Positions 51,601 to 60,400 are shown, numbered from the stretch's first letter. The stretch is DNA of 64,000 bases from Coleofasciculus sp040219735 (GCA_040219735.1 JAVJRX010000047.1); one strand, 5' to 3'. Made by a program: numbers and translations. Notes: generated by a model not told the origin, from the sequence alone.

Positions 51601-54570
51601 ATGTATGCTGATGAACTCAACGGGGCTGATCGGTATCATCTTGGCGGAAGTTTACCCGCTGATGCACCCACTTATGTGGTAAGAAAAGCAGATTCTGAAC
51701 TCTATAACGGTTTACTATCCGGGGAATATTGCTATGTCCTTAATTCTCGGCAAATGGGCAAATCTTCCCTGCGAATCCGTACCATGTGCAAACTCACAGC
51801 CCAAGGAATTGCCTGTGCCGAAATTGAACTGAATGGTATTGGGAGTCAACAGATTAGCGCCCAGCAGTGGTACGGTGGGATTATCCAAGAATTAATTAGT
51901 GGTTTCGATTTACAAGTGAATCGACGTAACTGGTTACGGGAGTATGAGGATCTCTCCCCGGTGCAACGTTTGGGCAAATTTCTGGAAACAGTATTGCTGG
52001 CACAGATTCCCAAAAACATCGTTATTTTTATCGATGAAATTGATAGTGTTTTGGGATTGAGTTTTCCGGCTGATGATTTTTTTGGACTGATCCGTAATTG
52101 TTATGACAAACGGGCAACCAAATCTGACTACAAACGCCTTACTTTTGCCTTATTGGGAGTTGCCACGCCATCGGATTTAATTCAAGACAAATATGCAACG
52201 CCATTTAACATTGGTCGGGCAATTGAATTGAAAGGGTTTAAGGTTCACGAAAGCGCGGCTTTAATTCAAGGATTAGTCGGACGAATAAGCTGTCCCCAAG
52301 CTGTATTAAGCGAGGTATTGTATTGGACAGGGGGTCAGCCGTTTCTCACCCAGAAATTATGTTGGCTTCTGGTGAATCGTTGTAATCAGGAACAGAATGG
52401 ACTCTGCATTATTCCTGAGAATGAAGCCCCGCGATGGGTGAAACAGTTTGTGCAAACGCAAATTATTGAAAATTGGGAAGCCCAAGATGAACCGGAACAT
52501 CTGAGAACGATTCGCGATCGCCTGCTGGGACAACTTCACTGTTGTCAACGATCCCTCCAGATTTATCGAATCATTTTAGAACAGGGAAGTGTTGAGGCAA
52601 AAAATAGTCCTGAACATATCGAATTGCGGCTATCGGGATTAGTGAATAAGCACCAGGGTAACTTAGTGGTTTATAACCCGATCTATCAAACCGTTTTTAA
52701 TCTAGATTGGATTGAAAAATATTGTCCCAAGGAACGGATTCTTGCCGTCGTCTTTACCGATGTGGAATCATTCTCGACAAAAATGGCAGCCGATGAGAAG
52801 CATACCATGGGACTGCTCCAAAGGGATTTTCAGCTTATCCGAGAATGCTGTGAGCAGTTTTCCGGCGAGGTACTCAAAGGGTTGGGAGATGGGTTGTTGA
52901 TGCGCTTTGAAACTGCACAAAACGCTGTTGATTGCGCGATCGCGATCCAAAATTCGCTCAAAACCGCTGCGGCGAATTTACCCAAGCGGGACATTCTCCG
53001 CCATCGAATTGGTATCCATCTGGGGGAAGTGTTTTTCTTCCAAAATGATTTCGGTGTTTCACCCTCCCGTAATTTTATCAACGCCTATCAGGATGATGTG
53101 ATGGGTAATGTGGTGAATGTGGCGGCGCGGCTGCAAACTGAAGCACCAGCGGGGGGAATTTGTATTTCCCAAACCGTCTACGAAGCCGTTAAAGATCATC
53201 TGAATGAAGTGAAGGATCACCAACAGCTTCAGATTACGAAAGCCGGAGAACGCCTGTTAAAGAATATTCCCCAACCTGTCGCCGTTTATATTATTACCCT
53301 TGATCCGTACCTGCAACCCTGGTGGTGGAAAATACTCATCGTCTTAATCACAGCCGCGATCGCGACAGGTATGGTTTTCGGGGTGCGATCGCGCGGTTGG
53401 TTGGAATCCTGGGAACTCACCGTATTCGATCACCTGATGCGGCTGCGACCCCATGAAGGACCCGATGAACGACTCTTAATTGTAGAGATTACCGAAAAAG
53501 ACGTTCAGGCTCAACCCTCAGCCGAACGAGTTGGCTCATCTCTATCTGATCGAGCCTTTGCTCAACTCTTAGCCAAATTAGAATCCTATCAACCCCAAAC
53601 CATTGGCTTAGATATTTATCGCGATCGCCCTGTAGACGAAAACTATCCAGAGTTAGCCCAAGCCATGAAAAAGAGCGATCGCTTGTTTACCATCTGCCAT
53701 TACGGGAATCCTGGGGTTTTACCGCCACCGGAAGTGTCAGCGGAACGACAAGGGTTTAATAATGTTGTCCTCGATACGGATGAAATTCTGCGTCGTCATC
53801 TTATAGCCGTTTCTGACGCCTTACCCTGTCAAAATCAATACGCTTTTAGTATACAGATTGCCGCTCATTATCTAAAGAGCCAAGGAATTAAACCGCAACT
53901 GAATCCCGAAGGTTACTTCCAGTTTGGCTCAACGGTGTTTAAAACTCTAGAAAAAAACACAGGTGGCTATTCTAATATTGATTCGAGTGGTCACCAAATC
54001 TTACTCAATTACCGCGCCACTCCCCAGATTGCTGAGAAAATTACGCTCACAGATGTTCTGAATGGTCAACTCAATCCTAAGCGAGTAAAAAATCGTATTG
54101 TTCTGATTGGCACCACCGCTCCCAGTTTTAACGATCATCGTTGGCGTACTCCCTCTAGTGGAGGACAGAATACCGTTCAAACCCTGACCGGGATTGAAAT
54201 TCAGGCGCAGATGGTCAGTCAAATTCTCAGTGCTGTTTTAGATCATCGACCCCTGATATGGTGGTGGTCCCAACCCATTGAGATCCTCTGGATTGGCGGC
54301 TGGTCTTTAGTTGGAGGAATACTCGCCCACAATTCTTGTTCACTATTAGGTTTTCTGATCCGAGGCGGAGTCGCTACAGGTATTTTATACGGAAGCGGGT
54401 GGGTTCTTTTCCTGCAAGGGGGTTGGATACCGATAGTTCCCGCCGCTTTAGCCTTGGTCATGACTGGAGGTATGCTGATTGTTTTCGGGAGTATGTCAGA
54501 GAAAGCAGGCAATATTCCAGCTAACCGGATAAGTTGGGTTTCGTTTCTCAACCCAACCTACTTGCGTTGA
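51601..54570 (+). CDS. AAA_35 NTPase-class III cyclase-CHASE2 fusion
   Basis: 989 residues, four modules. An AAA_35 domain (about 1-365) has 'YCYVLNSRQMGKSSLRIR' and Walker B 'IVIFIDEIDSVL'. A class III cyclase (about 378-565) has both metal Asp residues in FTDVESF and GLGDGLLMRF. A membrane helix (about 577-595) leads to CHASE2 (about 600-870, 'LRPHEGPDERLLIVEITEKD', 'GLDIYRDRPVDENYP', 'RIVLIGTTAPSFND'), then C-terminal helices (about 893-965). The order is the reverse of the usual CHASE2-TM-cyclase layout, so the cyclase is N-terminal to its sensor. The last about 14 codons (ISWVSFLNPTYLR) come from an interspersed repeat. Confidence 0.92.
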   Translation: MYADELNGADRYHLGGSLPADAPTYVVRKADSELYNGLLSGEYCYVLNSRQMGKSSLRIRTMCKLTAQGIACAEIELNGIGSQQISAQQWYGGIIQELISGFDLQVNRRNWLREYEDLSPVQRLGKFLETVLLAQIPKNIVIFIDEIDSVLGLSFPADDFFGLIRNCYDKRATKSDYKRLTFALLGVATPSDLIQDKYATPFNIGRAIELKGFKVHESAALIQGLVGRISCPQAVLSEVLYWTGGQPFLTQKLCWLLVNRCNQEQNGLCIIPENEAPRWVKQFVQTQIIENWEAQDEPEHLRTIRDRLLGQLHCCQRSLQIYRIILEQGSVEAKNSPEHIELRLSGLVNKHQGNLVVYNPIYQTVFNLDWIEKYCPKERILAVVFTDVESFSTKMAADEKHTMGLLQRDFQLIRECCEQFSGEVLKGLGDGLLMRFETAQNAVDCAIAIQNSLKTAAANLPKRDILRHRIGIHLGEVFFFQNDFGVSPSRNFINAYQDDVMGNVVNVAARLQTEAPAGGICISQTVYEAVKDHLNEVKDHQQLQITKAGERLLKNIPQPVAVYIITLDPYLQPWWWKILIVLITAAIATGMVFGVRSRGWLESWELTVFDHLMRLRPHEGPDERLLIVEITEKDVQAQPSAERVGSSLSDRAFAQLLAKLESYQPQTIGLDIYRDRPVDENYPELAQAMKKSDRLFTICHYGNPGVLPPPEVSAERQGFNNVVLDTDEILRRHLIAVSDALPCQNQYAFSIQIAAHYLKSQGIKPQLNPEGYFQFGSTVFKTLEKNTGGYSNIDSSGHQILLNYRATPQIAEKITLTDVLNGQLNPKRVKNRIVLIGTTAPSFNDHRWRTPSSGGQNTVQTLTGIEIQAQMVSQILSAVLDHRPLIWWWSQPIEILWIGGWSLVGGILAHNSCSLLGFLIRGGVATGILYGSGWVLFLQGGWIPIVPAALALVMTGGMLIVFGSMSEKAGNIPANRISWVSFLNPTYLR

Positions 54571-54573
54571 CAT
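54529..54573. repeat. Interspersed repeat supplying the C-terminus and stop of the fusion gene
   Basis: AGTTGGGTTTCGTTTCTCAA followed by CCCAACCTACTTGCGTTGAC. GTTGGGTT and AACCCAAC are inverted. AACCTACTTGCGTTGACAT matches, in inverse orientation, 8582-8601. The TGA of the gene is the TGA of TTGACAT. Confidence 0.75.
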
Positions 54574-54607
54574 GCACCCTTGTTTTCTCTGAGTTGAAAT
54601 CTCCATT

Positions 54608-56512
54608 TTATGACTGATTAGTTTTTTGGTAGGGTGGGGAAGAACCCGCTGGACATTGAATAGTATTCTCCACTACTTCAGGTTGAGAGGGAGGCGTTTG
54701 TGACGGTTGATTCGTCTGGCAAATTTGATCAATCGCCGATTCCCCAATCACAAACACCGCCCCGGTATAACTCTTTAAATCCGGCTTCTTCGCTTGAGCC
54801 GTAACCAGCGCTTGCTGTTGATTCGCTGAGACAATCTCATACTCATAAGATTCGGGCTGCGATTGCAAGGGAATTGCCAACTCCTCTAAGCTTGAGGCAA
54901 ATTGTTCGTGTTGTAAATAGAAAATTTGTTGGCTTTTATTCACCGAATTAATAAACGATTTGGCTTCTAATTCTCCCGCTAAATCAATTGGTGGCAATGG
55001 TGAAGGAGTCAGGAGAGTGTGGGTAGGTAAAATCGGTTGAGGTTCATTTAGAGACAGAGAAGATTTTGCCGTATTTTGATTTTCTGGGACGGGTGAGGCG
55101 CTATTCCTTGGGGTTTCTGTGGGCTGAGAAGACAGCTGATTAGAAAACGGGCGCTGTTGCCAATACCAATAGAGAGAAGTCACCGCCCCGCCAAAAATAA
55201 GTAAGACAACTCCTGCTACCCATTTCGCTTTTCGCCCTTTCAGCAGCTTGAGCCCATTCAACTGAATCGGTGTTTTTGTTAGGGGGGATGATTTAGAGGG
55301 ATTGGACCTTGAAGCGACTGCTCTGCCTTGATTCGGAGCCGATTCATCCTTTAAAATCTGCGTTGGTGCGTCCGGGGCATAATCCCATCGCGCCGTAGAA
55401 TCTTGGCTATAACTATTTGTCCCTGATGGGGGATAGTTGACCGCTGAATTCCGAGAACGTTTCCCAGATGTCCCCGCCGAATTTTCTCCTGTCCCGGTCA
55501 AAGATTTTGCCGGATTCCTCATGCCCGACTTGCTCATTTTTCCGGTGGTTTTATCCAACATCTTGGTTGGGATCTGGGTCAAATTTTGTCCTTTGGTTCT
55601 CGCCCCTTGAATAGACATTCCTTGCCCAGGAGAGGATGTGATAATACCCGAATTGTAATGAGATAAATTTTTCAGATCAGCTAAGACTGCTGTGACGGAT
55701 TGGTAACGCTGACGGAAGTCATAGCGCACCATTTTATCGATAACATAACCCAGACCTGGGCTAATATTCAGTTGATCGCGCCAGAGAAATTCACTGGTTT
55801 CAGGGTCTTGTTGTAGTTCTTTTGGGTGTAACCCGGTCAAAGCTTGGATACCAATTATCCCCACCCCATAGATATCACTGCTAAAGCGCGGTTTTCCGGC
55901 TAATTGTTCGTTAGGCATATAGCCGGCTGAACCAATGGCAATCGTCAGCGCCGTTGGTTCCTTGGTTTCGACGGGTTGAGTACTGATTTGTTTAACCGCG
56001 CCAAAATCAATTAAAACAATTTTATGATCGGATTTGCGTTTGATGATATTCGCCGGTTTGAGATCCCGGTGAATAACTTGATGCTGATGAACAAACTCCA
56101 GAGGTTTTAAAATTTCTTGTAATAGTCGAATAACAATTGCCTCTCTCAACGGCTTACCGAGGGGTAAAAGTTTAGATAGACTATCACCTTCGATAAATTC
56201 CTGGACTAAATAAAATTCTTGATTTTCTTCAAAGTGAGCGAACAGTCGGGGAATTTGCTCATGGTTTCCTAATTTATACAGAACCTCGGCTTCGGTATTG
56301 AATAAACGTCTTGCTGTCTGCAACATCGCCGGATCAGTGGTTTTTGGCTTCAGTTGCTTGACAACACACCAAGGATAACCGGGTAATTGTCTATCTTCTG
56401 CGAGAAAGGTGGTTCCAAACCCACCCGCCCCAAGCTGACGGATAACGCGGTAGCGCCCACTAAGTGTAATATCGGTCATGAGAGTTGTATCGAGGTTGTC
56501 AGCGTAAGCCAT
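54608..56512 (-). CDS. Ser/Thr protein kinase with C-terminal pilin-like G/H domain
   Basis: 634 residues (623 if the ATG at 56479 is used). A complete Hanks-type kinase: glycine loop LGAGGFGTTF (28-37), Lys52, HRD 148-150 in VIHRDLKPANI, DFG 169-171, and 'GSAGYMPNEQLAGKPRFSSD' activation segment. A Ser/Thr/Pro-rich juxtamembrane linker (about 285-410) leads to a membrane helix (about 425-443, VAGVVLLIFGGAVTSLYWYW). A C-terminal extracytoplasmic domain like PF16734 (type IV pilin-like G/H: 'SFINSVNKSQQIFYLQHEQF', 'YTGAVFVIG') follows. It probably senses at the envelope. Convergent with the fusion cyclase gene, only 37 bp apart. Confidence 0.92.
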   Translation of the reverse strand: MAYADNLDTTLMTDITLSGRYRVIRQLGAGGFGTTFLAEDRQLPGYPWCVVKQLKPKTTDPAMLQTARRLFNTEAEVLYKLGNHEQIPRLFAHFEENQEFYLVQEFIEGDSLSKLLPLGKPLREAIVIRLLQEILKPLEFVHQHQVIHRDLKPANIIKRKSDHKIVLIDFGAVKQISTQPVETKEPTALTIAIGSAGYMPNEQLAGKPRFSSDIYGVGIIGIQALTGLHPKELQQDPETSEFLWRDQLNISPGLGYVIDKMVRYDFRQRYQSVTAVLADLKNLSHYNSGIITSSPGQGMSIQGARTKGQNLTQIPTKMLDKTTGKMSKSGMRNPAKSLTGTGENSAGTSGKRSRNSAVNYPPSGTNSYSQDSTARWDYAPDAPTQILKDESAPNQGRAVASRSNPSKSSPLTKTPIQLNGLKLLKGRKAKWVAGVVLLIFGGAVTSLYWYWQQRPFSNQLSSQPTETPRNSASPVPENQNTAKSSLSLNEPQPILPTHTLLTPSPLPPIDLAGELEAKSFINSVNKSQQIFYLQHEQFASSLEELAIPLQSQPESYEYEIVSANQQQALVTAQAKKPDLKSYTGAVFVIGESAIDQICQTNQPSQTPPSQPEVVENTIQCPAGSSPPYQKTNQS

Positions 56513-56922
56513 CTGATCAAACGAGACTGCAAATTGTACATTAGCCTAACTTCATTGTCGCTGCTAATCTGGCAATGTAACAATCAATCTGTGATAAGTG
56601 CATCAGGAATTACTCTATGGCATCCTAGCACCCAGAATCGGTTATAGCGCTTGGCGAGCAAAGCGATTAGCGCTTCCTTTGTTAAATTGGATTCGATAGA
56701 GAGTATTGCACCCCTCCTTTTTCAGGATAATCGCAATCGGGCTACAGTTGAAAGGTTTACTCTATCACGAGGTCTATCAGGAGTCCCCAATCGGGTATTC
56801 ACAGTTTGACCGATCTCGTTAGTGATTGGTTTGAGTTGAGAATGGGGCAAAATCTGAATAGGATAGACATACTAACAGATTGCCCACTCTAATCCAATCA
56901 CTCAATTGTAAAGGAATAATTT
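56513..56922. other. 410-bp spacer between divergent genes
   Basis: Holds the promoters of the kinase and hemJ genes. AAGGA about 8 nt before the hemJ ATG is a good ribosome-binding site. GCGATTAGCGCTTCC near 56660 is a short palindrome. Nothing else recognised. Confidence 0.4.
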
Positions 56923-57525
56923 ATGGCTTACTTCTGGTTTAAGGCGTTTCACCTAATTGGCGTTGTTGTCTGGTTTGCTGGGTTATTCTACCTCGTGCGT
57001 CTTTTCGTCTATCACGCAGAAGCCTCGCAGGAAGCGGAACCCGCGCAAACGATTCTGAAAAATCAATACCAACTCATGGAGAAACGTCTCTACAACATCA
57101 TTACCACACCGGGAATGATTGTGACTGTCGCCATGGCAATTGGTTTACTCACCACTGAGCCAGAGGTTTTAAAGTCTGGTTGGATGCACGCTAAGTTGGG
57201 GTTTGTCGTGGCGTTGCTGGCTTATCATTTTTACTGCGGTCGGTTGATGCGACGGTTAGCATCTGGAGAATGTCAATGGACCAGTCAACAGTTTCGCGCA
57301 CTCAATGAAGCCCCCACTGTCCTACTCGTCGCGATTGTTTTACTTGCCGTGTTTAAGAATAGTTTACCCACAGATATCACGGCTTGGGGAATCTTTGCCC
57401 TGATTATTGCTATGGCAGCATCGATTCAACTCTATGCTAAAAAACGGAAGCGGGATAAGGAAAAAAGTTTGGCAGAAGCGTCCCCAGCAACCAGTGAGGA
57501 GATGACCGAACAGGTATCTGCCTAA
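56923..57525 (+). CDS. hemJ: Protoporphyrinogen IX oxidase, HemJ type
   Basis: 200 residues. Oxidises protoporphyrinogen IX for haem and chlorophyll; the usual enzyme of cyanobacteria lacking HemY/HemG. Four membrane helices. His10 in WFKAFHLIGVVVWFAGLFYL is the conserved essential His. The loop 'VYHAEASQEAEP', 'NQYQLMEKRLYNIITTPGMI', 'HAKLGFVVALLAYHFYCG' and 'ALNEAPTVLLVAIVLLAVFK' are family-typical. A charged tail of about 25 residues ends the protein. A hairpin at 57542-57570 follows. Confidence 0.95.
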   Translation: MAYFWFKAFHLIGVVVWFAGLFYLVRLFVYHAEASQEAEPAQTILKNQYQLMEKRLYNIITTPGMIVTVAMAIGLLTTEPEVLKSGWMHAKLGFVVALLAYHFYCGRLMRRLASGECQWTSQQFRALNEAPTVLLVAIVLLAVFKNSLPTDITAWGIFALIIAMAASIQLYAKKRKRDKEKSLAEASPATSEEMTEQVSA

Positions 57526-57541
57526 GGACAAATGAACTGTG

Positions 57542-57570
57542 GTAGAGACGTTCCGGCTGAACGTCTCTTC
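57542..57570 (+). terminator. GAGACGTT...AACGTCTC hairpin after hemJ
   Basis: GTAGAGACGTT and AACGTCTCTTC pair around CCGGCTG, starting 17 bp after the hemJ stop. It belongs to the GAGACG palindrome family, so it is a repeat that may serve as terminator. No long T-run. Confidence 0.5.
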
Positions 57571-57693
57571 TGGTTAAGAAGAGTAAACTTTGGGATTAAT
57601 ATTTCCTTATCTTTTGTGGAAAACTAAGCGGTTTCTGTGGAAAAGTGGCAATATCTGTGGAAAAGTCAGGCTTTTTCCAGGGGGTATGAGTGA

Positions 57694-58602
57694 TTAAAAG
57701 GTAATCTGATCCGACTCATAAGCTGGGGGTTCAACATGAATCAACACTCGCACCGGATGAAAGCGTTCTTCTAATCGATCCTCCACAGCTTCGGTAATTT
57801 GGTGGGCGGTTTCCACGTCTTTGGCATCAACAATCAGATGCATTTCCAGAAAGACTTGACGCCCCAAAACACCACGAGAGGCGATATCGTGGCAGTTGAT
57901 TACTCCAGGAACTTGCATAACAATGACTTGAATCGCTTCAGGTGCGATCGCGACTTCATCCACTAACCAGGGTAAGTTATCTGTTAACACCTTCCAACCA
58001 CTGCGAAAGACTAACAGGGCGACAGGAAAGGCGAGAATCACATCTAGCCACTGGAGTTGGGGCAGATTCCATACTTCTCCTTGCCAGATGCCAATCAATC
58101 CTAGCAAAACCGTAATGGTTACCCACACATCACTCATCGTGTGTTGAGCATCCGCTATCAAAATCGCACTTCCCACCCGCTTCCCGACATTTCTTTCATA
58201 GAAGGTGACGAAAATATTCACGCCTAAGACAATCAGCAGTAACCACAACTCTGTCGGTGCAATCTTGATCGGCGTCAAACCGTTGACAATCCTCTCGATT
58301 GTGCCTTTGAGAATTTCAAAACAGGCGATGCCCAAAAACGCCGCAATCCCCAAAGCGCCCACCGCTTCAAACTTCTGATGACCATAGGGATGTTCGCGAT
58401 CGGGGTAAGGAGACGAAAATCGATTCGCCACTAAGCCCAAAACATTATTGGCACTATCGGTGACACTGTGCAACGCATCAGCTTGTAAGCTCAAAGACCC
58501 TGTTAAAATGCCAACAACGGCTTTCAATGCCATCACGAATACATTCAACACCAGGGTAATCAGCAAAACCTTGCGAACTTCAGCACGTTTGTCGGCTGGC
58601 AT
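57694..58602 (-). CDS. Cation diffusion facilitator (CDF) metal transporter
   Basis: 302 residues. Antiporter that exports Zn/Fe/Mn/Co-type ions. Six membrane helices; site A residues are in helix 2 (LQADALHSVTDSANN, with HxxxD) and helix 5 (IADAQHTMSD). Histidine-containing 'YPDREHPYGHQKFEAVG' lies between helices 2 and 3. The C-terminal cytosolic ferredoxin-like domain ('VPGVINCHDIASRGVLGRQV', 'EMHLIVDAKDVETAHQI') ends 'VLIHVEPP'. The metal cannot be told from sequence alone. Confidence 0.94.
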   Translation of the reverse strand: MPADKRAEVRKVLLITLVLNVFVMALKAVVGILTGSLSLQADALHSVTDSANNVLGLVANRFSSPYPDREHPYGHQKFEAVGALGIAAFLGIACFEILKGTIERIVNGLTPIKIAPTELWLLLIVLGVNIFVTFYERNVGKRVGSAILIADAQHTMSDVWVTITVLLGLIGIWQGEVWNLPQLQWLDVILAFPVALLVFRSGWKVLTDNLPWLVDEVAIAPEAIQVIVMQVPGVINCHDIASRGVLGRQVFLEMHLIVDAKDVETAHQITEAVEDRLEERFHPVRVLIHVEPPAYESDQITF

Positions 58603-58840
58603 TATGTTTGCCCCTAAATAACTAATTTCCCCTATCTTTAGTTTAGAGTTTAGTCGGGAAAATGACTGAAACCCTTGTCATTTAATGCTTTTAATTCTCT
58701 AAGCCCCCTAACTTTTTGTAGGCTTCTTGCGAGTTTTTCTAGGCATTGTGTGCCAAGACGCCTAATTCTTTGGTAGATTTTCGGAGGGACTTAGTTACCA
58801 TCTTCTATCAGTAAGCGCTCATTATTAAGATTTATTGCTC

Positions 58841-59191
58841 ATGGTTCCAGCTCAACTTACCCTCAATCTGGCTCAAGGGTCTGTATCGTTCAAATTTACG
58901 CCGGAAGCTGCCCAAAATTTACAAAAGGCTCTTGCCCAACTTGTACAAACCTTAAAAGCTACGGCTCAAGCCCCAGGCAGTACCAGCAAGCCCAGTCCAC
59001 AAAAACCGATAGAGTACCAATATACTGGGGATGTTTTCTTGGAAATTTTCTGCAATCCCAATATTTACCCCAGTCCCTTTGCGGCTAAAGTCCTAATTAC
59101 ACTGCGGGATGAACGCATCCGTTTGAGTACGGAAGCCGAACTGACTCGGGTGATTGAGGATGTCAATCAGTATCTAGAACAAGTTGGCTGA
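58841..59191 (+). CDS. Conserved cyanobacterial hypothetical protein
   Basis: 116 residues from the ATG at 58841 (a TTG two codons earlier is less likely). Soluble; N-terminal strand pair (LTLNLAQGSVSFKFTPEAA), a helix 'NLQKALAQLVQTLKATAQA', a disordered Ser/Pro linker, then 'VFLEIFCNPNIYPSPFAAKV' and 'LITLRDERIRLSTEAELTRV'. No family name recalled. The next gene, also a small cyanobacterial protein, begins 72 bp downstream on the same strand. Confidence 0.7.
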   Translation: MVPAQLTLNLAQGSVSFKFTPEAAQNLQKALAQLVQTLKATAQAPGSTSKPSPQKPIEYQYTGDVFLEIFCNPNIYPSPFAAKVLITLRDERIRLSTEAELTRVIEDVNQYLEQVG

Positions 59192-59263
59192 CAATTTAAG
59201 GTAGGGCAGCTTTACAGAAGTGTAAAGTATTGTAAAATAAGCAAGGGGTTCAAAGACAAAATT

Positions 59264-59644
59264 ATGAGTTCTAACAATATCCAAGACGTTTTACAAACTG
59301 GCTTCCGTGTATCGCTGGGGGCTACCACTTCCCTCATCGAAAGCCTTCAGGATCAGCAAAAGCGGGAAGAAAACCTGTCCCTGCTGAACTTAGACTTCAA
59401 TCAACAGGTTGCTGAGTTGTCAAAAAAAGGTGAAAAAACCGAGCAAGAGGCTCAACGCTTGATTGAACAGATATTCAACCAAATGAACCAACCGACAGAA
59501 TCAGCTACACCATCAACGCCCAGGGACAGTGGTTCATCATCAACGGGAACCACATCTCGCAGTACCCAACAAGAACTTGAAGAACTGACGGTACAAATCG
59601 CCCTGATCCGAACCGAGTTGGAGCAGATGCGTAACCCTGACTAG
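59264..59644 (+). CDS. Phasin-like / conserved cyanobacterial protein
   Basis: 126 residues, nearly all helix: 'GFRVSLGATTSLIESLQDQQ', 'LSLLNLDFNQQVAELSKKGE', 'KTEQEAQRLIEQIFNQM', a Ser/Thr-rich linker (about 75-103), then a coiled coil 'EELEELTVQIALIRTELEQM'. The helical part recalls phasins and PhaR/PhaF-type granule proteins, but no polyhydroxyalkanoate genes are nearby, so the functional call is weak. Confidence 0.6.
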   Translation: MSSNNIQDVLQTGFRVSLGATTSLIESLQDQQKREENLSLLNLDFNQQVAELSKKGEKTEQEAQRLIEQIFNQMNQPTESATPSTPRDSGSSSTGTTSRSTQQELEELTVQIALIRTELEQMRNPD

Positions 59645-59817
59645 AACAAATAATACCGACTTGTGCCTCATCGTAGCCTCATCTTAATGGATAGGTTAAC
59701 TGGGGCTCCTACAGTATTTCAGGTTATCCAAATTTTAATATGCAATTACATTGGTGCTTTGCTAAGCTGCATCCTTTTTTTTAGGGTTGTATCAGGAGCG
59801 AGAGCTATGGCTTAAGC

Positions 59818-59952
59818 CTAAAGCCGAAAGGGTTTCCCCATGTAAATCGGCACTTGTTTCTGACTCGCCAATTCACCAATGACCCATAACAACGAACCGA
59901 TAACGACACTTGACAGAGTAAATTTGTACAACTCATATAAGCGCCGAGCCAC
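59818..59952 (-). CDS. Small single-helix membrane protein (44 residues)
   Basis: From a GTG at 59952, preceded by GAGAGG at a good distance. It reads VARRLYELYKFTLSSVVIGS, then LLWVIGELASQKQVPIYMGK and PFRL. Basic N-terminus, one hydrophobic helix (about 11-28), and a short polar tail. It starts about 25 bp after the stop of the DUF4327 gene on the same strand, so an operon is likely. A TTG at 59964 could add four residues. Not identified, but composition and ribosome-binding site support a real gene. Confidence 0.5.
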   Translation of the reverse strand: MARRLYELYKFTLSSVVIGSLLWVIGELASQKQVPIYMGKPFRL

Positions 59953-59974
59953 AATCCCTCTCAAATAAGGCTAT

Positions 59975-60235
59975 TTAATCGTTTTCCCATTCTTCGGAAC
60001 CAATTAAATCACCAATCCGGTCTCTAAGCAAGAAATCACACTGTTCTAGTTCGCATTCGATACATACCCACTCGCGAGCTGGAATGTACTGACAAAGAAC
60101 GTAGATGGGCTGCTGACGGCTGACCACTCCTTTTTCCACGAGTTGACGTGCTTCTTCTTGAATCACATCAATGGAGTATCGAATAGAGGGAGTAGAGGGA
60201 GCAGTTTGAAGACTCATCGGGCTCATAGATACCAT
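59975..60235 (-). CDS. DUF4327 family protein
   Basis: 86 residues. The core 'RYSIDVIQEEARQLVEKGVV', 'SRQQPIYVLCQYIPAREWVC', 'IECELEQCDFLLRDRIGDLI' is typical of DUF4327, a family I know only from cyanobacteria. Three Cys (in LCQY, VCIECE, EQCDF) might bind a metal. Start choice among Met1, Met4 and Met7 is open. Function unknown. Confidence 0.88.
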   Translation of the reverse strand: MVSMSPMSLQTAPSTPSIRYSIDVIQEEARQLVEKGVVSRQQPIYVLCQYIPAREWVCIECELEQCDFLLRDRIGDLIGSEEWEND

Positions 60236-60362
60236 CCTGACTAAAAACTAAGCTACGTTCTAACTATATACGAATTTGGCTAGCCTGAAAAGGTATCTCG
60301 TTCCGTATAGAAAGTTACAAAGATCTTCGAGTTATGAATAAAAAATACCAAAGATACAAATT

Positions 60363-60400
60363 GTTTCAGCTTTTAATCGCTAGCGACTAAAAGCTGAAAC
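60363..60400. repeat. Palindrome GTTTCAGCTTTTA...TAAAAGCTGAAAC
   Basis: 13-bp arms around ATCGCTAGCGAC, which is itself near-palindromic. Located between DUF4327 and GH3 genes that share strand; could form a strong cruciform or act as terminator/processing hairpin. Confidence 0.7.
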
